A program made the translations under genes and the position numbers. Shown here piece by piece: positions 1 through 14,053 of a stretch of DNA of 64,000 nucleotides. The notes beneath the pieces were generated by a model. The model did not search any database and was not told the DNA's origin. It was given only the letters and a program-made list of their open reading frames with translations. This stretch comes from Oxyruncus cristatus (taxonomy: Eukaryota; Chordata; Aves; Passeriformes; Cotingidae), in NCBI GenBank assembly GCA_013399855.1, contig VXAY01001956.1:1181068-1245067 (forward strand), read 5' to 3'. Positions within the stretch are counted from its first letter, which is position 1. The number at the start of each line of letters is the position of its first letter.

Positions 1-3000
1 CTTTCACGAAATCAAAATCCAGTTGAGGTTTGCTAGTGTAAGAGATATTTTCAGTCATCAAGAGGTTATCAACAAGATAGCTTAGCAGTTGGAGACATTC
101 ACCCTTGAAACACAGAGGCACTGTCTAAAGAGAAGGCAGTTGTCACAGTGACTGAGCTGAACTGAAGACTGGCCTTCTGATTCCAGAAGAAAAATGCCCA
201 GAGAAAGCATTTTATCAGTAAATTTATGTTTCCCTGTTATCTGATATAGTGACTGTGTATAGACAGGCCTTTATAAGAGGGGTATGTTTGACAGCTAGTC
301 TTTGGACAGCCTTTCTGATTCCAACAACATTTAATTTCTTTTTTGCTTTGTGTTAGGAAGGTGAGACAGATACCAAGGCATCCACTGCACTGCTCAGGGA
401 CCAAGCACAGAAAGAAATGTAATACTCTTCTCTTTAGCTTCTTCACTGCAAACTATGGCTTGCTTATACAGAGATGCACTAGAAATAGCTGTTGTCTGTC
501 TATCCAGGAAGCTCCTTCTCATTGTTTTTCCCCCTCAAACTCCCTATCAAAGTTTCATGCAATGTTAATCCACAGTGGTGATCATTCTAGTGCTGGCAAT
601 GCATTCCTGGGACTAAACAAAATCTGTTCATTGTTATTTTGCTACTGTGCTCAACTCTTTCCTGTGCTATCAATGAAATCATGCCTTGTTCCCAAGGAAT
701 GCAGAGGTGGCGTTGCTCGCTGCTTCCATGTGCTGAATCCTTATGAGCCTGATGCTGCGGATTGTCCTTCCATCTCTTGTTGCAGGGTCAAACGCAGAGT
801 TGCCTGTGCTTATTTTCCCACCAGTGGAAATGGTTACTTTGTTCAACTGTTATAGAGTTCTCATTAAAGAGCTTTTTGAAGCTATTCCAAAAGAATCCAG
901 TTGCATAATCAAGTGAATAGGATTGTTTTTTTCATCCATTTCAGTGTTAGCCATACCATGGACAAAGCATTTTTATTTAGCTATGCCAATGGTGGCTGCA
1001 GTGGGTGGCAAATTTTCCTTTAACTGTACTTAAAAGTTTGCTTTCACTTGAAAACTTTTTTCCTGGAACTGGGGCAGAGAACTGTAGCCTGGACACTCAC
1101 ACACAATTAAGAGTTTAGACAAAACCCTTAGAGGGGAACACAAAACAAATCAAGTAAAAAATACAAACAAACCTGTTATTTTCTCTTTAAGCGAAAGTAA
1201 ATCTTGTGACCTACTTCACTCTTTGTAGGGTTCGTCCCTTGCCTCACTCTCTTTAGGGTCTTTTTTTTGCAATATCAGTGATTTTTCTCTTCTCCCTCCT
1301 CTGCCACCAATGCCATCAATGTTGCCAGTGCTTTTGGGGGAACCCTCAGTATCAGTAAAGGCTAGGGGATGAAGGGATCGAGAGCAGCCCTGCCAAGAAG
1401 TTGGGGGTGATGGTGAATGAAAAACTAGACATGAGCCAGCAATGTGCACTTGCAGACCAGAAAGCGAGCTGTATCCTGGGCTGCATCAAAAGAAGAATGG
1501 CCAGCAGGTCAAAGCAGCTAATGCTGCCCTCGTGAGACATCAGCTGAAGTACTGCATCCAGATCTGGGGCCTCCAACACAAGAAGAATGTGGACCTGCTG
1601 GAACGAGTCCAGAGGAAGGCCACAGACATGATCAGAGGGCTGGAGGATGTCTCCTATGAAAAGTGTCTGAGATAGCTGGGGTTGATCAACCTGGAGAAGA
1701 GAAGGCTCCAGGGAGACCTTCCAGCACCTTCCAGTACCTAAAGGGGGCTTACAAGAGAGATGGAGAGGGACTTTTTACAAGGGTGTGGTGTGATAGGACA
1801 CTGGATGATTTTAAACTAAAAGGGGGTAGATTTAGACTAGATATAAGGAAGACATTTTTTATGATGAGGGTGGTGAAACACTGGCACAGGTGGCCCAAAG
1901 AGGTGGTAGATGCCCTGTCCCTGGTAACATTCAAGGCCAGGCTGGATGGGGATTTGTGCAACCTGATGTAGTTGAAGTTGTCCCTGCTCATTGCAGGGAG
2001 ATTGGACTGGTTGACCTTTCAAGGTCCCTTCAGAATTCTATGCATATGAAATCATATTCAAGTCAAGTACTTTGGAGAGGGAATGGTTAGTATTAGTGGG
2101 TCTAGAATCATAGGTAACCACTGAAGGAGATGGAAAGGAAAGGTGGTGACACACACAGAGCAGCCACTCAACAGAATAATGCTTTAGAACAGGGCATGTA
2201 TCCTCAGCTTTGTACAGAAATACCATTTATTAGGAAAATAAATCAGGTAAAATCTTGACTTCCAATGTCAATGCAAATGAGAACACAATGCAATGCACAT
2301 GGGAATACCACAAAGGAGGCAGAGGCATTTGAAAAAATATTTTGATTTTGTTATAGAAAACTACTACTGAGATCTCTTGGTACGTGGAGGGGGGAGACAG
2401 AAACAAGTGCTATAACAGTCAAGCATCCAAAGTTCTGCATGAGTGTGTAAACTGTGTCTAAACACTCAGGGATTATTTCAGTTAATTCTGCAGCCCATAA
2501 ATGTTGATTATTAGCAGCTGCAGGGAAGCTGGAGAAGTTTTAAAGGCTACAATAAAGCAAGATGTTGAACTAGCAAGTAAATTAATCATTCTAAATCTAC
2601 CATATTTTAATGACAGATTTGAGTAAGATCATAGATAGACTAATATGAAGCACTGTCAGTGAAGAAACTGTATAACAGAGGCATGTTCATGCTGAGGCAT
2701 ATGGCTGTAATGCAATAATGCAGTCACAACCAAATTCTTAGAATGAGAATTTTTGGTTACTAAAATTAACATAACTGGCTCCAGTTATGCTTTAAAGTTA
2801 TTCTTTGAGGGTTACAAAAAACCCCTGCATATAGAAATAGTCTATTAAAATGGCAGGTTTTAGAGGGTTCCTGCAAAAATCTATCATCACCTTTACTTAG
2901 AGATCTGGAAGATCTCATATTATTGCTGTTAAAATGAGAACGGTATAAATTTTTAACAGTGCCAAAAACTAATTCAGTGGATGTAGGTCACTGATGAGAC

Positions 3001-6000
3001 AAGACAATAGACAGGAATGAAGGTGCACAGAAGGATGTCTTTGCGGGTCTCAGAAGATAAACCACTGAATGTATTCATGTGGCCATCCCACAGATAAGCT
3101 GACTGACGCGATCTTTAGATTAAGCAAGCAGGACGGCCCAGCAGGAAAGAGCTGACTTTGTGTGTATGAGAGACAACTCAGTCTACTGTGAAATGAACTG
3201 TTATATCTGTTTTAAACTGATTCAGGCTGCTCTCTGGACCTGAGATGAACTGGCATGGTGCAGCATCTATCCACGCAGCTAAGCATCCCTCAAACAGGGT
3301 TTCTGAACACCAGATTGTTGCCGAGCATTACCCAGGAGAGTACAAGTTGATACAGTTGTGCTAGGCAGTATGCTAAAAAGCACAATAGAAAATCAAACAC
3401 AGGGCTTGAGCCTGTGCACTGGCACTGCTTTGTCTACTATAGGAAGTGTTAATTTACACAGTGTAGCCAGTGCAAACAAGAGAGAAAGCAGTCAGCATCC
3501 ACTTTTTGCTCTTCTTATCTGATGGTCTGACTAGGTATGGCAAATGTTACATGGTAGTATGGATAATCTATGGCATTCTGGCCAGCAGGAAAGGAAGTAA
3601 GATGCAACAGGAACTGAGAATCATCTATATTCCAGCTCTAGGGCTGCTTTACAGTCATATAGACCACATTTTCCCTAGGTGCAGGGTTCTAAATCTAAGC
3701 CAAGCTCAAACCAAATGTTTCTCACATTCTGATTGAGATGATGTAAACATCACATCATCAACAAATGTGAAACAACTTCCTGCACTACTGAGCCTGAAGT
3801 GCACGTATAGTGCTGTGCCTTCACTTTGGACACAACGGTAGAAAAAAGAATCATACTTGCAAAGAGTGAAATATAGCACTAGTGGCAAGAAAGAATGAAA
3901 AAATCCCAAATCAACTCTTTTCTGTACTCTATAAGAGTCAGAAGGAATGAGTGCTGGCAAGCACGGCAAGCTGGGATGATTCTTTTTCCCACAGCCATCA
4001 AAAAGTTAACAGTTCTGCAGGCAAATTGTTGTCTTAATGCCCTCCTTTCACTGGCTTGTAACAAAGAAGAAATCTTTTTCAGACTAGTCCTTGAGATTTG
4101 TGTTCTTGAAAAAAAAATAGGTTCCTCAGACTGTGCGAATACCTATCAGGTGCGCTATGTATGAAGTGAAACGAGAAAGAGGAGACAGAAACGACAGCTT
4201 GCTTTTTGCTCCTTTCTTTCTTCTTTTTTTTTTTGACAAAAATTATGTCTTTAGTAACCACTGAAGGCCAGAAGTGCCGCCAGACAAGTTGATAAACAAG
4301 CCCACAGGTGCAGAAGGATACTTTAAAGAGCACAGTTTGGAGAGGGGCAAACTCTTCTCAAAAAGAAGGAAGTCTGGAATATAGCTATACTTCTCTCTGT
4401 CAGGTCCACTGTGCCTGGGCAATGTGGCTCTGGTACTCAAACTGCCAGCTCATTCTCAGGGGAGACACTGATCCTTGGACCTGGCACATTCACAGCTGTG
4501 CAAATGCTGAATGACACAGTTTCAATTTAGCAGGACTTTATTAATTGCTTTCCATAAATGTCAGTGACTGTTCAGATTTGTACTGACCCGCTCTTCAGGA
4601 CCTTTAGGAAATCTCAGTCTTGTCATCAGTTATCACTAGCCTAGAGGAAGTTCTGTCATCACCTTTTTTTTTTTTTTTTGTGTCTGTATTAAATCTGTAT
4701 CGAGACAATTGGATTATCTGAGTGTCTGTGTTTTTCTTAGCATCTTTCTTAATGTAAGGGGGCCACATGGGAATGAGTCTGCATTCACAAAACATTATTT
4801 CTGACAAATGGTGCTGAAAAAAACACAGGCCTCTAATAGCTGTGCATTAAAGCATTCTGATGACCCCATGAAGTCACAAGAGCTCGCTCAGCCAGAGACC
4901 TGCCTCTGTGAAATTACAAGATATTTCATATACTGTGGGCTTTCCTTGGGGGGGGTGTGTGTGTATTAGCTTCTTTGCAGGTTTGGGTTGGGATTTTTTT
5001 TAAGTGTAAGGACAGAGTTAGAAATCCACGTGTTTTCCTGCACCAGGTAGTACAAGACAGTAGCTACTATCTGAAATTAGGGTTGCTGTCACAGATGTAA
5101 CATGTGACTCATTCTAGTAATCTGTTTAATTTATTATGTTTTTAAATAAGCTTTTAAGTTGCCCAGGGGTCTGACAACTATTAGCTCAGATCCTGATGAA
5201 GCAATGCTCGTGTCACCAGACTGCTGTGAGGAAACAGCTGATCCAGGGACAAATGAGCAGGGCACTTCCCTGAGCTCTGGCCCATGGCAGGTCCTGCTCA
5301 GCTATTAGAGGGTAGGACATGACTTTATTGTATAGGTTCCTAGAGAGAAAAGCTGACACCACAAGACTCTTTCCCCTTCAAAAATCTAGCCAGTGTTTTG
5401 TGCCACCCTCTCCTTATAGCTGCAGCATTGTTTCTAAGGGAGACTACTTGGTGCAGGCTTTCCTGTGCCAAAACTCAGGTCCAGCTGCTATGGCAACATT
5501 GAAAAGCCCTCAGACTGTTTTTTTATTTCTCAGCTAGCTTAAGACTGGAGAAGAACAAAATGTCTATGTACACCACGAACCCCTCTGGCAGGAGTGTGGA
5601 AGGACTTGGACTTTTGACAAGAGACGTAAGACATGTGTGCACATACGTAAATCCTCTTCACTCCTCCATATATTGGTGGTCAGGCACAGTTTATCCTGCA
5701 ACTCTCTACAGAAACTTTAGCTATGGATGTTTCTAACAAAAGAAAAGCCATATGTTAGTTTGCCTTTGGGGCACCTTTGGATCTCAGGCCCTTAATATCC
5801 TTAAAATTTCACTGGGATGGTGACCAGGTGGGAGGGAGGCATCACAGTACAAAATGGCTGCCTACTGGTGCTTTTGGAGGTGCCATTCACATTCTCTGTA
5901 GCTGACATTTCAGGCCCTCTCTGTAGCTGGGGCTGGTTGAAAGGGGGTTACAGTGAAGGTGTTCCCATAAAAAATGCATGAAAGAGAAATATGGGCTTTG

Positions 6001-6164
6001 ATGAAATGTAATAATTGAAATTAACATTTTTTCAGCAAGGCAGCTGGTGTCCAGGATAGACTATATGTCTAAACAAGTAGCAAGTATGTGCACCCAAACA
6101 CAGGCATACACAAGAAAGCAAGGAGTACCTCATATTGTACCAGCAGCTAATGATATATACTTAC
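1..6164 (-). other. GABBR2: GABBR2 last intron (partial)
   Basis: This is non-coding sequence 3' of the penultimate exon. Apart from the CR1 at 1368-2052 and short T-runs (about 4220-4234 and 4664-4679) and a G8(TG)n stretch at about 4948-4964, I see no recognisable gene or repeat. The final coding exon, expected to encode about 54 residues and a stop, was looked for on the minus strand and not seen. It presumably lies beyond position 1. Confidence 0.75.
1368..2052 (+). mobile_element. CR1 LINE fragment, ORF2 C-terminus to 3' end
   Basis: This is a 5'-truncated CR1 in plus orientation, antisense to GABBR2. Conceptual translation in shifting frames gives the CR1 ORF2 C-terminal motifs: [48 protein letters not shown] and HWHRWPKEVVDA. 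The 3' end reads into a degraded tail with TTCTATG near 2040. There is an internal deletion after GCCAGCAGGTC, and frameshifts and stops break the frame, so it is inactive. It is among the better-preserved CR1 copies here. Confidence 0.93.
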
Positions 6165-6282
6165 TGTTCTGGAGAGTTGATGTCTTCTATGGGATCTTTG
6201 CTTGTTCTGGAAGGGTCTGATGAGCCCCACTGTGCTGGTGGATTTTGATCAAGATGATTTTTCAAAATGGCTTTCTCACCAT
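6165..6282 (-). CDS. GABBR2: GABBR2 coding exon: penultimate, cytoplasmic tail
   Basis: With the G carried over from the previous exon, this exon completes an Asp codon and then encodes 38 residues from [10 protein letters not shown] to DINSPE, plus two bases (CA) of a His codon. This equals human 848-886 and part of 887. The acceptor is TGTCCATCCAG and the donor GTAAGT, phase 1 in and phase 2 out, for 118 bases. [12 protein letters not shown] and [10 protein letters not shown] are conserved. The middle differs from mammals, with [15 protein letters not shown] where I recall QLQWNTTEPSRTCK. The region is cytoplasmic and predicted disordered. The phase-2 end requires the final exon, which in mammals starts with His/Ile-Gln-Arg-Arg-Leu-Ser and carries the PKA site and stop. 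Confidence 0.95.
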
Positions 6283-8438
6283 CTGGATGGACAAGACATT
6301 CAATTTTATTTTACTGTGACCAAGTGACCATTTTAAAATCGTTCCATTTTAAAATTTCCCAGATATCCACAATGCCACAAAGTAAACTCATTCTACCTAT
6401 TTTCCAATAGAGTCTCAGGTTTTCCTGTGAGAATTTGGTACTCTTACGTTTTGGATGATGTATTCCTCCATAAGAACTATCGCGAAGAAACAGAAAAGTG
6501 ACAAAAACTATTTTGTCGTTCCTTTGCTTTCCCCCACCACTAAAAAAACCCCACAAACCAAGCCTGGTTGCCCACCTCTATGTAGCTGTATAATGCTCTC
6601 TATCTGCTCGTAGGCCATGGGGAAAATTAATGGAACTGTACTGTTCTCACACTCAGAAACTGTAACCTTTTCATAAGAAAAACCCTTCTTTGTTAAGTCT
6701 TTTCCTAGAAAAACTATAATATCATTGATGTATAAAACCTTGGTAGTCTTATGATCACATAGGCAATTAGATGCTGTCATTTGACTATCTGCTAACTGCT
6801 TTCATTGGAAATATGATTCATATCAGTTGCACTGGTCCATAGGCTGTCTGCAGGAAGGACAGCTAATGATGTCATTAAGCTTTCTCCTGCCGTTCTCCTT
6901 TCTGCGGAGCGATAATGAAAAAGATCATCATTCTTCCCATCCCTCACTTCACTTGATTCCCCTGGGTGTCCTGTGAGTCCCTGTGAGTGCTGAAGCCCAT
7001 GGCATCATTCCCCCTGAGAAACACGGGCAAAACCAGCCATTTCATGAAGACTGCCTTTGCCAGGGATCCTTTCTGTTCCTGCCTGCTGTTCCAAAGTCTC
7101 CTCCTGTGTTAAGCCAAATAAAATCACATGGAAAGCATCTGAATAATGAGGACAGTTCACAGTTTTCATAAATAATTACAGAGCAGCTCCAAATCCATCA
7201 CCAGCAGTTGTTTGCCACACAAACAGAGAAACAATGATTGCTGCAGGCATTGAGGCAGCAAAGAAGAGAAGTCTAAGGTAAATTCTTGAACAGGATACCG
7301 GAGGATTTGAACATAAAAATGGGTGTGAGAGGAAAAAGCAGAAAAAGAATGAAGAGAAAGGAAAGAAGCATGAAAAAGCCAGTGCATTTTGAAGGCTTAA
7401 GTTCTTTTTCTGTTCTACTTATGCTTACTTATACTTATGCTCAGAAGCCCCATCTAATGCTCCCAGCATACAAGGAATATGTGTGTTATCGACAGGCACT
7501 GGTGGGACAAAACAAACAGCAGAAACACAAAGTAAGGAAAGAAGTTGAAAGCACAAGCAGAAATGTTTGAGGGCAAACTCCAACATGTATAATTGCCCTC
7601 CCAGCAAGGCCATCCCTGGCATCCCTGTGACAGCCTTCCTTTTCTGTTGTGAAAAACCTAACAAGCAACATGGAAAGAAGAGTGTAGGTGAGAATGCAAC
7701 AATGTGCAGACATGAGGATCACTATAGCTCAGAAGAGAAGTTTTTGCACTTATGTTGTACTGAAGACAAGGTTCTTGGTGAGAAAGGAGGTGACCAGAAC
7801 ACATGAAGCTGCTTTGGATGGGGCAAGAAAATGTCAGTAAAAGAGAGCTAAGGAAATCAGCTGTGGCAAGAAAGAGATTGCAAGATTCAGTGATGGTTTA
7901 AATGTGAAGGGAGGACAGCAGAGAGTCAAAACTAACAGCAGATAAGCAATGAGGTCTATTATCTCAGGGCAGCCTGAAGTTTGCTGGTGTGGCATTTGCT
8001 GTCATAAGAATTCAGTTTTTATTTTATATATAGCACATTTCTTTGTATATTGAGTTTGACATTTGCATAAAAGGCTTGTGATGTCTATAAACAGTAACGT
8101 AGAAAAGAACATTTTTTACTTCTATGACTAAAAATAATATGCAGTCCTGAGCTGATCTAAGCTGACAATGAAAACTGCTGACTTTTTGATACAGACCAAA
8201 GTAAAAATTTGAGTAACCCTTGTAATTAGGGATGGAAAAGCCCTATGACTTAATTACTTTAGGGTTCCAACTCTTTTGGCCCAGAGAAGCAATTTAACAT
8301 TTTACAAAGCCACTGAAGATATAATTCTTCATCAAATGATTGGAATATGCAACTGTTCATGTTTGGGAGTATGTGATTTAATATATTAATTTGTGTTGTA
8401 CACCACTAAAGGAGTTTCATGTACTTTCAGATGTGCTG

Positions 8439-8454
8439 TGAGAGAGAGAGAGAG
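8439..8454. repeat. (GA)n microsatellite
   Basis: A run of seven to eight GA units is followed by AGGAGG. It is short and uninterrupted. Confidence 0.9.
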
Positions 8455-11400
8455 AAGGAGGTGGTCCCTGTCAAAAAGGTGGGGGATTTAGCTTAGAGTA
8501 GAGCAGAAATCATGTATTCCCTGCCTACTCACCTCTCAACACCAACTGCCCATATATCACCTTGTGTTATTCTTAATAGACCCTTTTCTACCACCCTTGC
8601 AGATGACTCTCCCTTAATACACTGAATAAATTTCTGTGTACAAGGCTACCAAATGCAAGTTTTAATATATATGTATAAAACGCAGACAAAATTCACATAA
8701 AACTCTCACTTTTTTTTCTTTTTTCATTTTTTTTCTTTTCTACATTCAAAATACAAATAATAAAAAAAAAGGGGGGGTAATTCTAATTTGTTAAGCTTTT
8801 TGGGAGAAGAGTGGTTAGATTTTTATTTTGCAGCTACGGAAACTAGAATATCTTCGTTTGTCATTTACTTTTCATTTAAATAATGAAGAGCAAGATTCTC
8901 ACTTAGTCATATGCTTCTAGGAGCTGGAGCTTAAAGGAAAAACACTATTACCATATGCACTTAAAAAACTTACGGATGGAGATAACTAGTTTTATATATG
9001 TGAACAACTGAAAGAAAAGAAATTAAGGGTAGTCATAAACATCTGAGTTCCCAGTTTCCCCTGGAAAGTGTAGCTCTGCTTTTGGTACTTTCCCATCTTC
9101 TGCTCCTCTGTCCATTAATTATGCCACTTGGAAAATGCCTTCCATTCTCAGGGTACTGTCTTCCAATGCAGATATTACTGAGAAAGTTGCAGTGGGATGA
9201 TCTAACTACCTTCTAAATTGAGTTTACATTACCCAGAAGCACCTTCTAAACAATTTTCACCTTTGTAGACCTCAAACTCTGGAACTCAGAAGTCTGGATA
9301 AGTGATGCCTGAGCACTTTCCATTCAGAAAACTGTCGGAGAAAAAAGACAAATAGATCTCAAGGGCCTTGCAGAGCACTCACTGATGGGTTCATTGGAAA
9401 ACAAAGCTTGCTGCCAGTTGTCGGTGAGAGCCAGAAGGCTTTAGCTCAGGACTTTTGCCTACCTGTAGCAAAGAAACAGCTTCCAATTACAATGCTCTGC
9501 AAGAGCACATCCGATGCAGGCTGCCGAGGGGTTCAACGAGGAGGTCACTGCTCCCAGCTGCTGCCTCTCCCTCTGCCAGGGGTGACAGTGGCTTCAGTCA
9601 TATAATCACTCCGCAACCTGGTGCTGCCAAAATTACCTGGGCAGGCTTAAACGTGCCATGCATTTTAATGACCCCTGTTCAGCTGCAGGCAGAAAGCACC
9701 AGGGGACTGATGCTGCTTCAATTTCTTCCAAGAGTTTAGAAGCCATATTTCTTTAAGTAGAAGCTTGTTTTTGTTGATGTTTGTACACTGCAGCTTTATT
9801 GAACATCTTCATCATTACGCTTTAGTGGCAATATTCCTCTGACGGCTTACAACTGGATGGCAGAACTGCTCTTCATCCAACATCAATTTCACTGTTGTTT
9901 TCTCTTTGCTAGAAAGCATATTTTATGCCCCACAAAGAAGCAAGTGTGGCTTAATAATGACTTATAAGAGCTGGAAGAGATAACTTTGCTGATGTACTAA
10001 AGAGGTCTGGAAAATTTAAAGTGTAGAGGTAGATTTTTAAAATCTGCTGTAATTTTTCCCAGTTTTGTTGCTTGGACTGTGAAACGTGACTAGCCAGTCT
10101 CTGCTTTTCATGTGAATTGCGTATAAAGAAAGTAAAATGAAAGGAAAAATTAGAATGATCACATTGTCTCCTGGGTAATCAGAAAAGGTTCTCCTGAAGT
10201 AAGCGCTCCACATCAGCCATCTAAGTCATGACTTCCGATAGTTATGCTATGAGAGGAAGATTTTTTTAAAAGGAAAAACCAGCAAAGTTCTGCTCTGATA
10301 CATACTACTTTAAGTGAACTCCCTTTACTACAGAATAATTTCTGTCAAAGAAAGGAGAGGCACTGAACCTCTGTCAGTTTGGTCTCCCTGTTGAAATAGA
10401 AACAAGCTCTTATTTCAGGGTTAAATCCATTTGCTAGGCTTCATAGAAACTAGTATACATATCTCTATATACCTCTAAATACAAGGGATGTAAGGAACTA
10501 TATCCTTTCTTTAAAACAGCATTCCTTTAAAGGAGTTATTTCTGAAAGCCTTTACCTTTGAATCCATTTTTTAATCTCAAGCTTAATACTTGAATCATAT
10601 GAACTTCACAGAAGTGATATTTCACCCCTCTATCACGGATGAACTCTGTTTTGCTTCCCATTTGAGAGCAACATGCCTTTGAAATCTGTTTTTCTTTGAG
10701 CTGCTTTTACTTGGGGAAAAACTAACATTAGGAAACATCGTAGTGAGGTGACAAGTGACAGCATGTAGGCATATCTGACACGTAAATGAATGCTCCCAGT
10801 TCATTTACAGCAATGAGTAAAGACTGCTTTCTGGCTTAAAACAGACAAGGCTTTCTGAGCAAGGAAGGGTGCCTGCAGGGAGAGAACTTGCAAAAAGGGT
10901 TTGTTCATAAGTGGGGACTATGGCAAGGCTGTCTCTTGCTTCTTCTGTACTTCCCATAGGATGGCTGTCCTTCATTAATTTCCCTAATATGCTACTCTGA
11001 AATGTATTGGCCAAGGTAGTGATAGATGGAGAGTCTACTGCAGGATTTCTTCTGAGCTTACAATCTATGAATCTATTAATTATTTCATGTGGAAATAATT
11101 TCATGTACTAAAATGTCAAATAGAAGTCAAGTAGAGTAAGATAGTAAGATTCCAAGTGCAGCAAAATTATCCAGCCCCCTCCCCCCAATCACATAGTATC
11201 TTCCCTCTGTGTATTTTTCTTTTCAGTAGCTTTTATCTCTACAGGAACTTGCACAGCAGAAATAGCTTCTACCTTCATGAAGTCTCTCCTGTTTCTGGCA
11301 TACTGATGTGGGTGCAAGGAGCCCTTTCGGGAAGTTCTGGTTTGTGTCTGTGTCAGGGTATTTCTTTTCTGGAACTGTGTGACACAACCTGCCTCTTTAC

Positions 11401-13959
11401 ACAGCATCACAGTTACAAGCATTTGTCCTCCTTTTCTTCCAAATGTCAGCCTGAAAAACACAGCTGTGCCTTCAAGCCTGGCTCTTCTTGCTGAATGGCA
11501 CTGTCAGTTACAGGGACAGCCTGATCCAAGCATTGGTCTCCCTCACAGCCCATCCCTGCCTCAAACCCAGGCTCTAATGTGGCTCTGCTGCTCCAGAAAG
11601 GCCACCAGATCTCACAAATGCTGGGAGCAGAAGTTAATGTTGCGCTGTGCACAGAGCTGAGGTCACTAGCAGACACGGTGACTCAAAGTCATCCGAGGAA
11701 TGTACTGAATGAAGTTAAGGGAATGCCCTTTTAAATTTAACAGGGGAAGCCACCTGAAGTCCCAGAGCCACAGTCTGTGGAGCATGTTGAGAACTGCATG
11801 ATCACACAAAGCTATCTAGCAGCGTAGTTAAAAGCCTGCATTAAAAGAAAGCAATCAAACCATAAACCACAAATCACATTTTCCTAATTGCTTTTCTTAC
11901 ACAGCCAATTGCTGTAGATGTCTCAGGGACATTATGCATTTGTGAACAAGAGATGAGTGTTTCAGATAATATCTCTCTTTAAATGAGATGTACCGAAAAT
12001 GTGTTGTAAAGGAGCAGCCCCCCCGTGCCAGCAAAGAGCTCTGGGCTACACCGGGAGCTGTTGCTGTTAATAGCTAACCAGGAATACCAAAGTTATGAAA
12101 TGTTGCCTGAGGTCAGGCAGGTATAGGAGTGCACAGCTGTGGCTACCTATTTTGCCAAAAACATTTTAACATTTGTATCCTAAATCCATATATGTAACTT
12201 AAGGTGGTGGTGAAGGAAGAGTCAAATAACCTCCATTGCCACTCGGCTATAGGAGTTAGGGATTTTAACTCCAGACAATTTTTACAGATCAGAAGCCTAC
12301 TGAAGTGTACTACAACATGCAAGTTTGATTAGGGCTTGTTAGAGATGCATTGCCTAAGTCCCGCGTTATGATCTGTAGTGTGAAGAGCTGTGCCCTGAGT
12401 TTGTGTAAGCAACAGCAACGGGTTACACTACATGGCATTCTCTGTGTTAACTCCTCCAGAATAGCAATGTACTTCATAAAGACGGTTGACATGAGATTGA
12501 GCCACAAAGTGAATGTGGCAAATGATCTGCTATGATTTTTAGCTCCAAGCCAGCTGCTATTATGAGCGTTTCCCGTCACTGTCCTATTCCTGCTCTCTCA
12601 GCTCCCATTTTTCATAAGGTCAAGGTAGGCACAAACCTTGTCATCACCTTAAAAACAATATTGGATTGGCTTCCCCAGTTGCACGTTGAGGATGAGAGAC
12701 ATGGTCACTTCTAGGTCGTGCTAATAGTTTATTTACAATTCTGAAGCTTCACTCGAATACCATAAGGCATGCATAATTTCAAGGCTCTTTCCTTTACAGA
12801 AAGTTACATGAATTACATAGCTACAGAAAGCATAGTTATGTCATTCAGAGTTAGCTTATCTGTAGCCGTAAGGGTCAGAATTTTTTTAAGTACCATTTAA
12901 GTGATGTCTGTTTGAATCTGCACAGAATCAGCAGTGACTCAGCAGCATGATTTCTCCAAAGCCTTGTTATTTTGATTGGAATGGCAAATTTAAATTAAGC
13001 ACATAGGTTGACTGTTGGGAATGGATGGGGAAATGTGGAAAGAGGGAAAACAAGAGGCAGAAGAAATGGAAGTGGAGGGACAGAAAAAGGCTAACAAGGG
13101 TTGTTGATCATGGTGGCTCAGAGCTTGGAAATATGAATATTTGATATCACTTGAGTCAGGATCAGGATATACCATAATATGCATGCTGCTTGGAGCATTT
13201 GCCACCAGGTGTGGGACTAAGCTTCAAACACCTGCTGCAAATTGGGATCCAGGTCTTCCTCATTTCCAGGTGAATGCATACTCTAATCTTTCAATATATA
13301 GATGGCCAAGGGAAAACATCTTTCTCCCCCGCTCCACATTTTGTCTGAAGCTTTATGGAGTAGGTCCATTGAGAAAACTGTCTGGCAACTTCAGTATGCA
13401 GAAGAATATCTACCCTGCAAATCCCAGTAATACATGGTTTCAAGCTACTATGGACATTAATGCTCTGTACCTGCAGGTGATTTTAAATATGTAGCCCACA
13501 CCAGAGAACTGTACTGTGGGAAAAATACAAACACAGATGATTTGGGATGGTACTGCTTAAAGCAGCAGTTAGGCATCAATGTCTTTTGAAGATATAGCCA
13601 CAAGTAAGTGCAGAAAGGTTGTATTTTATCCTTGATTTCTTTGCCAGCATCCTACTGCTAATGGAGTGTATCCTGCTGTGGAAATATCCCATCCTAAATT
13701 TATACCCAGTGTATCTCTTGAGAATCATTTTTTGTTTCTCATACGCAAACTCAGATGGGCATTTGGCACAATGCAATGTATCTTTTCTGCTTGAAATATT
13801 ATTCATGATTTATCATTTTTCCTGGAGCATCTGACATGAGAGGAACATTCTATGTGTTCTTTTCAAACACTTGGTAAAACTGCCTCATCCCACTCACTGA
13901 TGTTAGTTCTTGCTCCTGATCTCAGCCCAATAATCACACGCCTCCAGTAGCTATTTACG

Positions 13960-14053
13960 TTTTCCTTTTCCTCCTTTCCCCCCTTCTGTTTTTTACTTAT
14001 AAAAAGGACACTGGGAACTCTTCCTTTTTTTTTTTCTTTCTTTTTTTTTTCCC
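13960..14053. repeat. Pyrimidine-rich low-complexity tract
   Basis: C/T-only stretches on the plus strand (TTTTCCTTTTCCTCCTTTCC and two T11 or so runs joined by CTTTC) are interrupted by about 30 mixed bases. Confidence 0.85.

Noticed and set aside
343..855. 170-codon open frame on the plus strand
   Set aside because: It begins and ends in ordinary intronic DNA, shows no domain or family resemblance, has a Cys/Ser-rich composition typical of chance frames, and has no splice or promoter context.
1442..1971. Open frames within the CR1 at 1.4-2.0 kb
   Set aside because: These are broken remnants of CR1 ORF2 in shifted frames, not a host gene.
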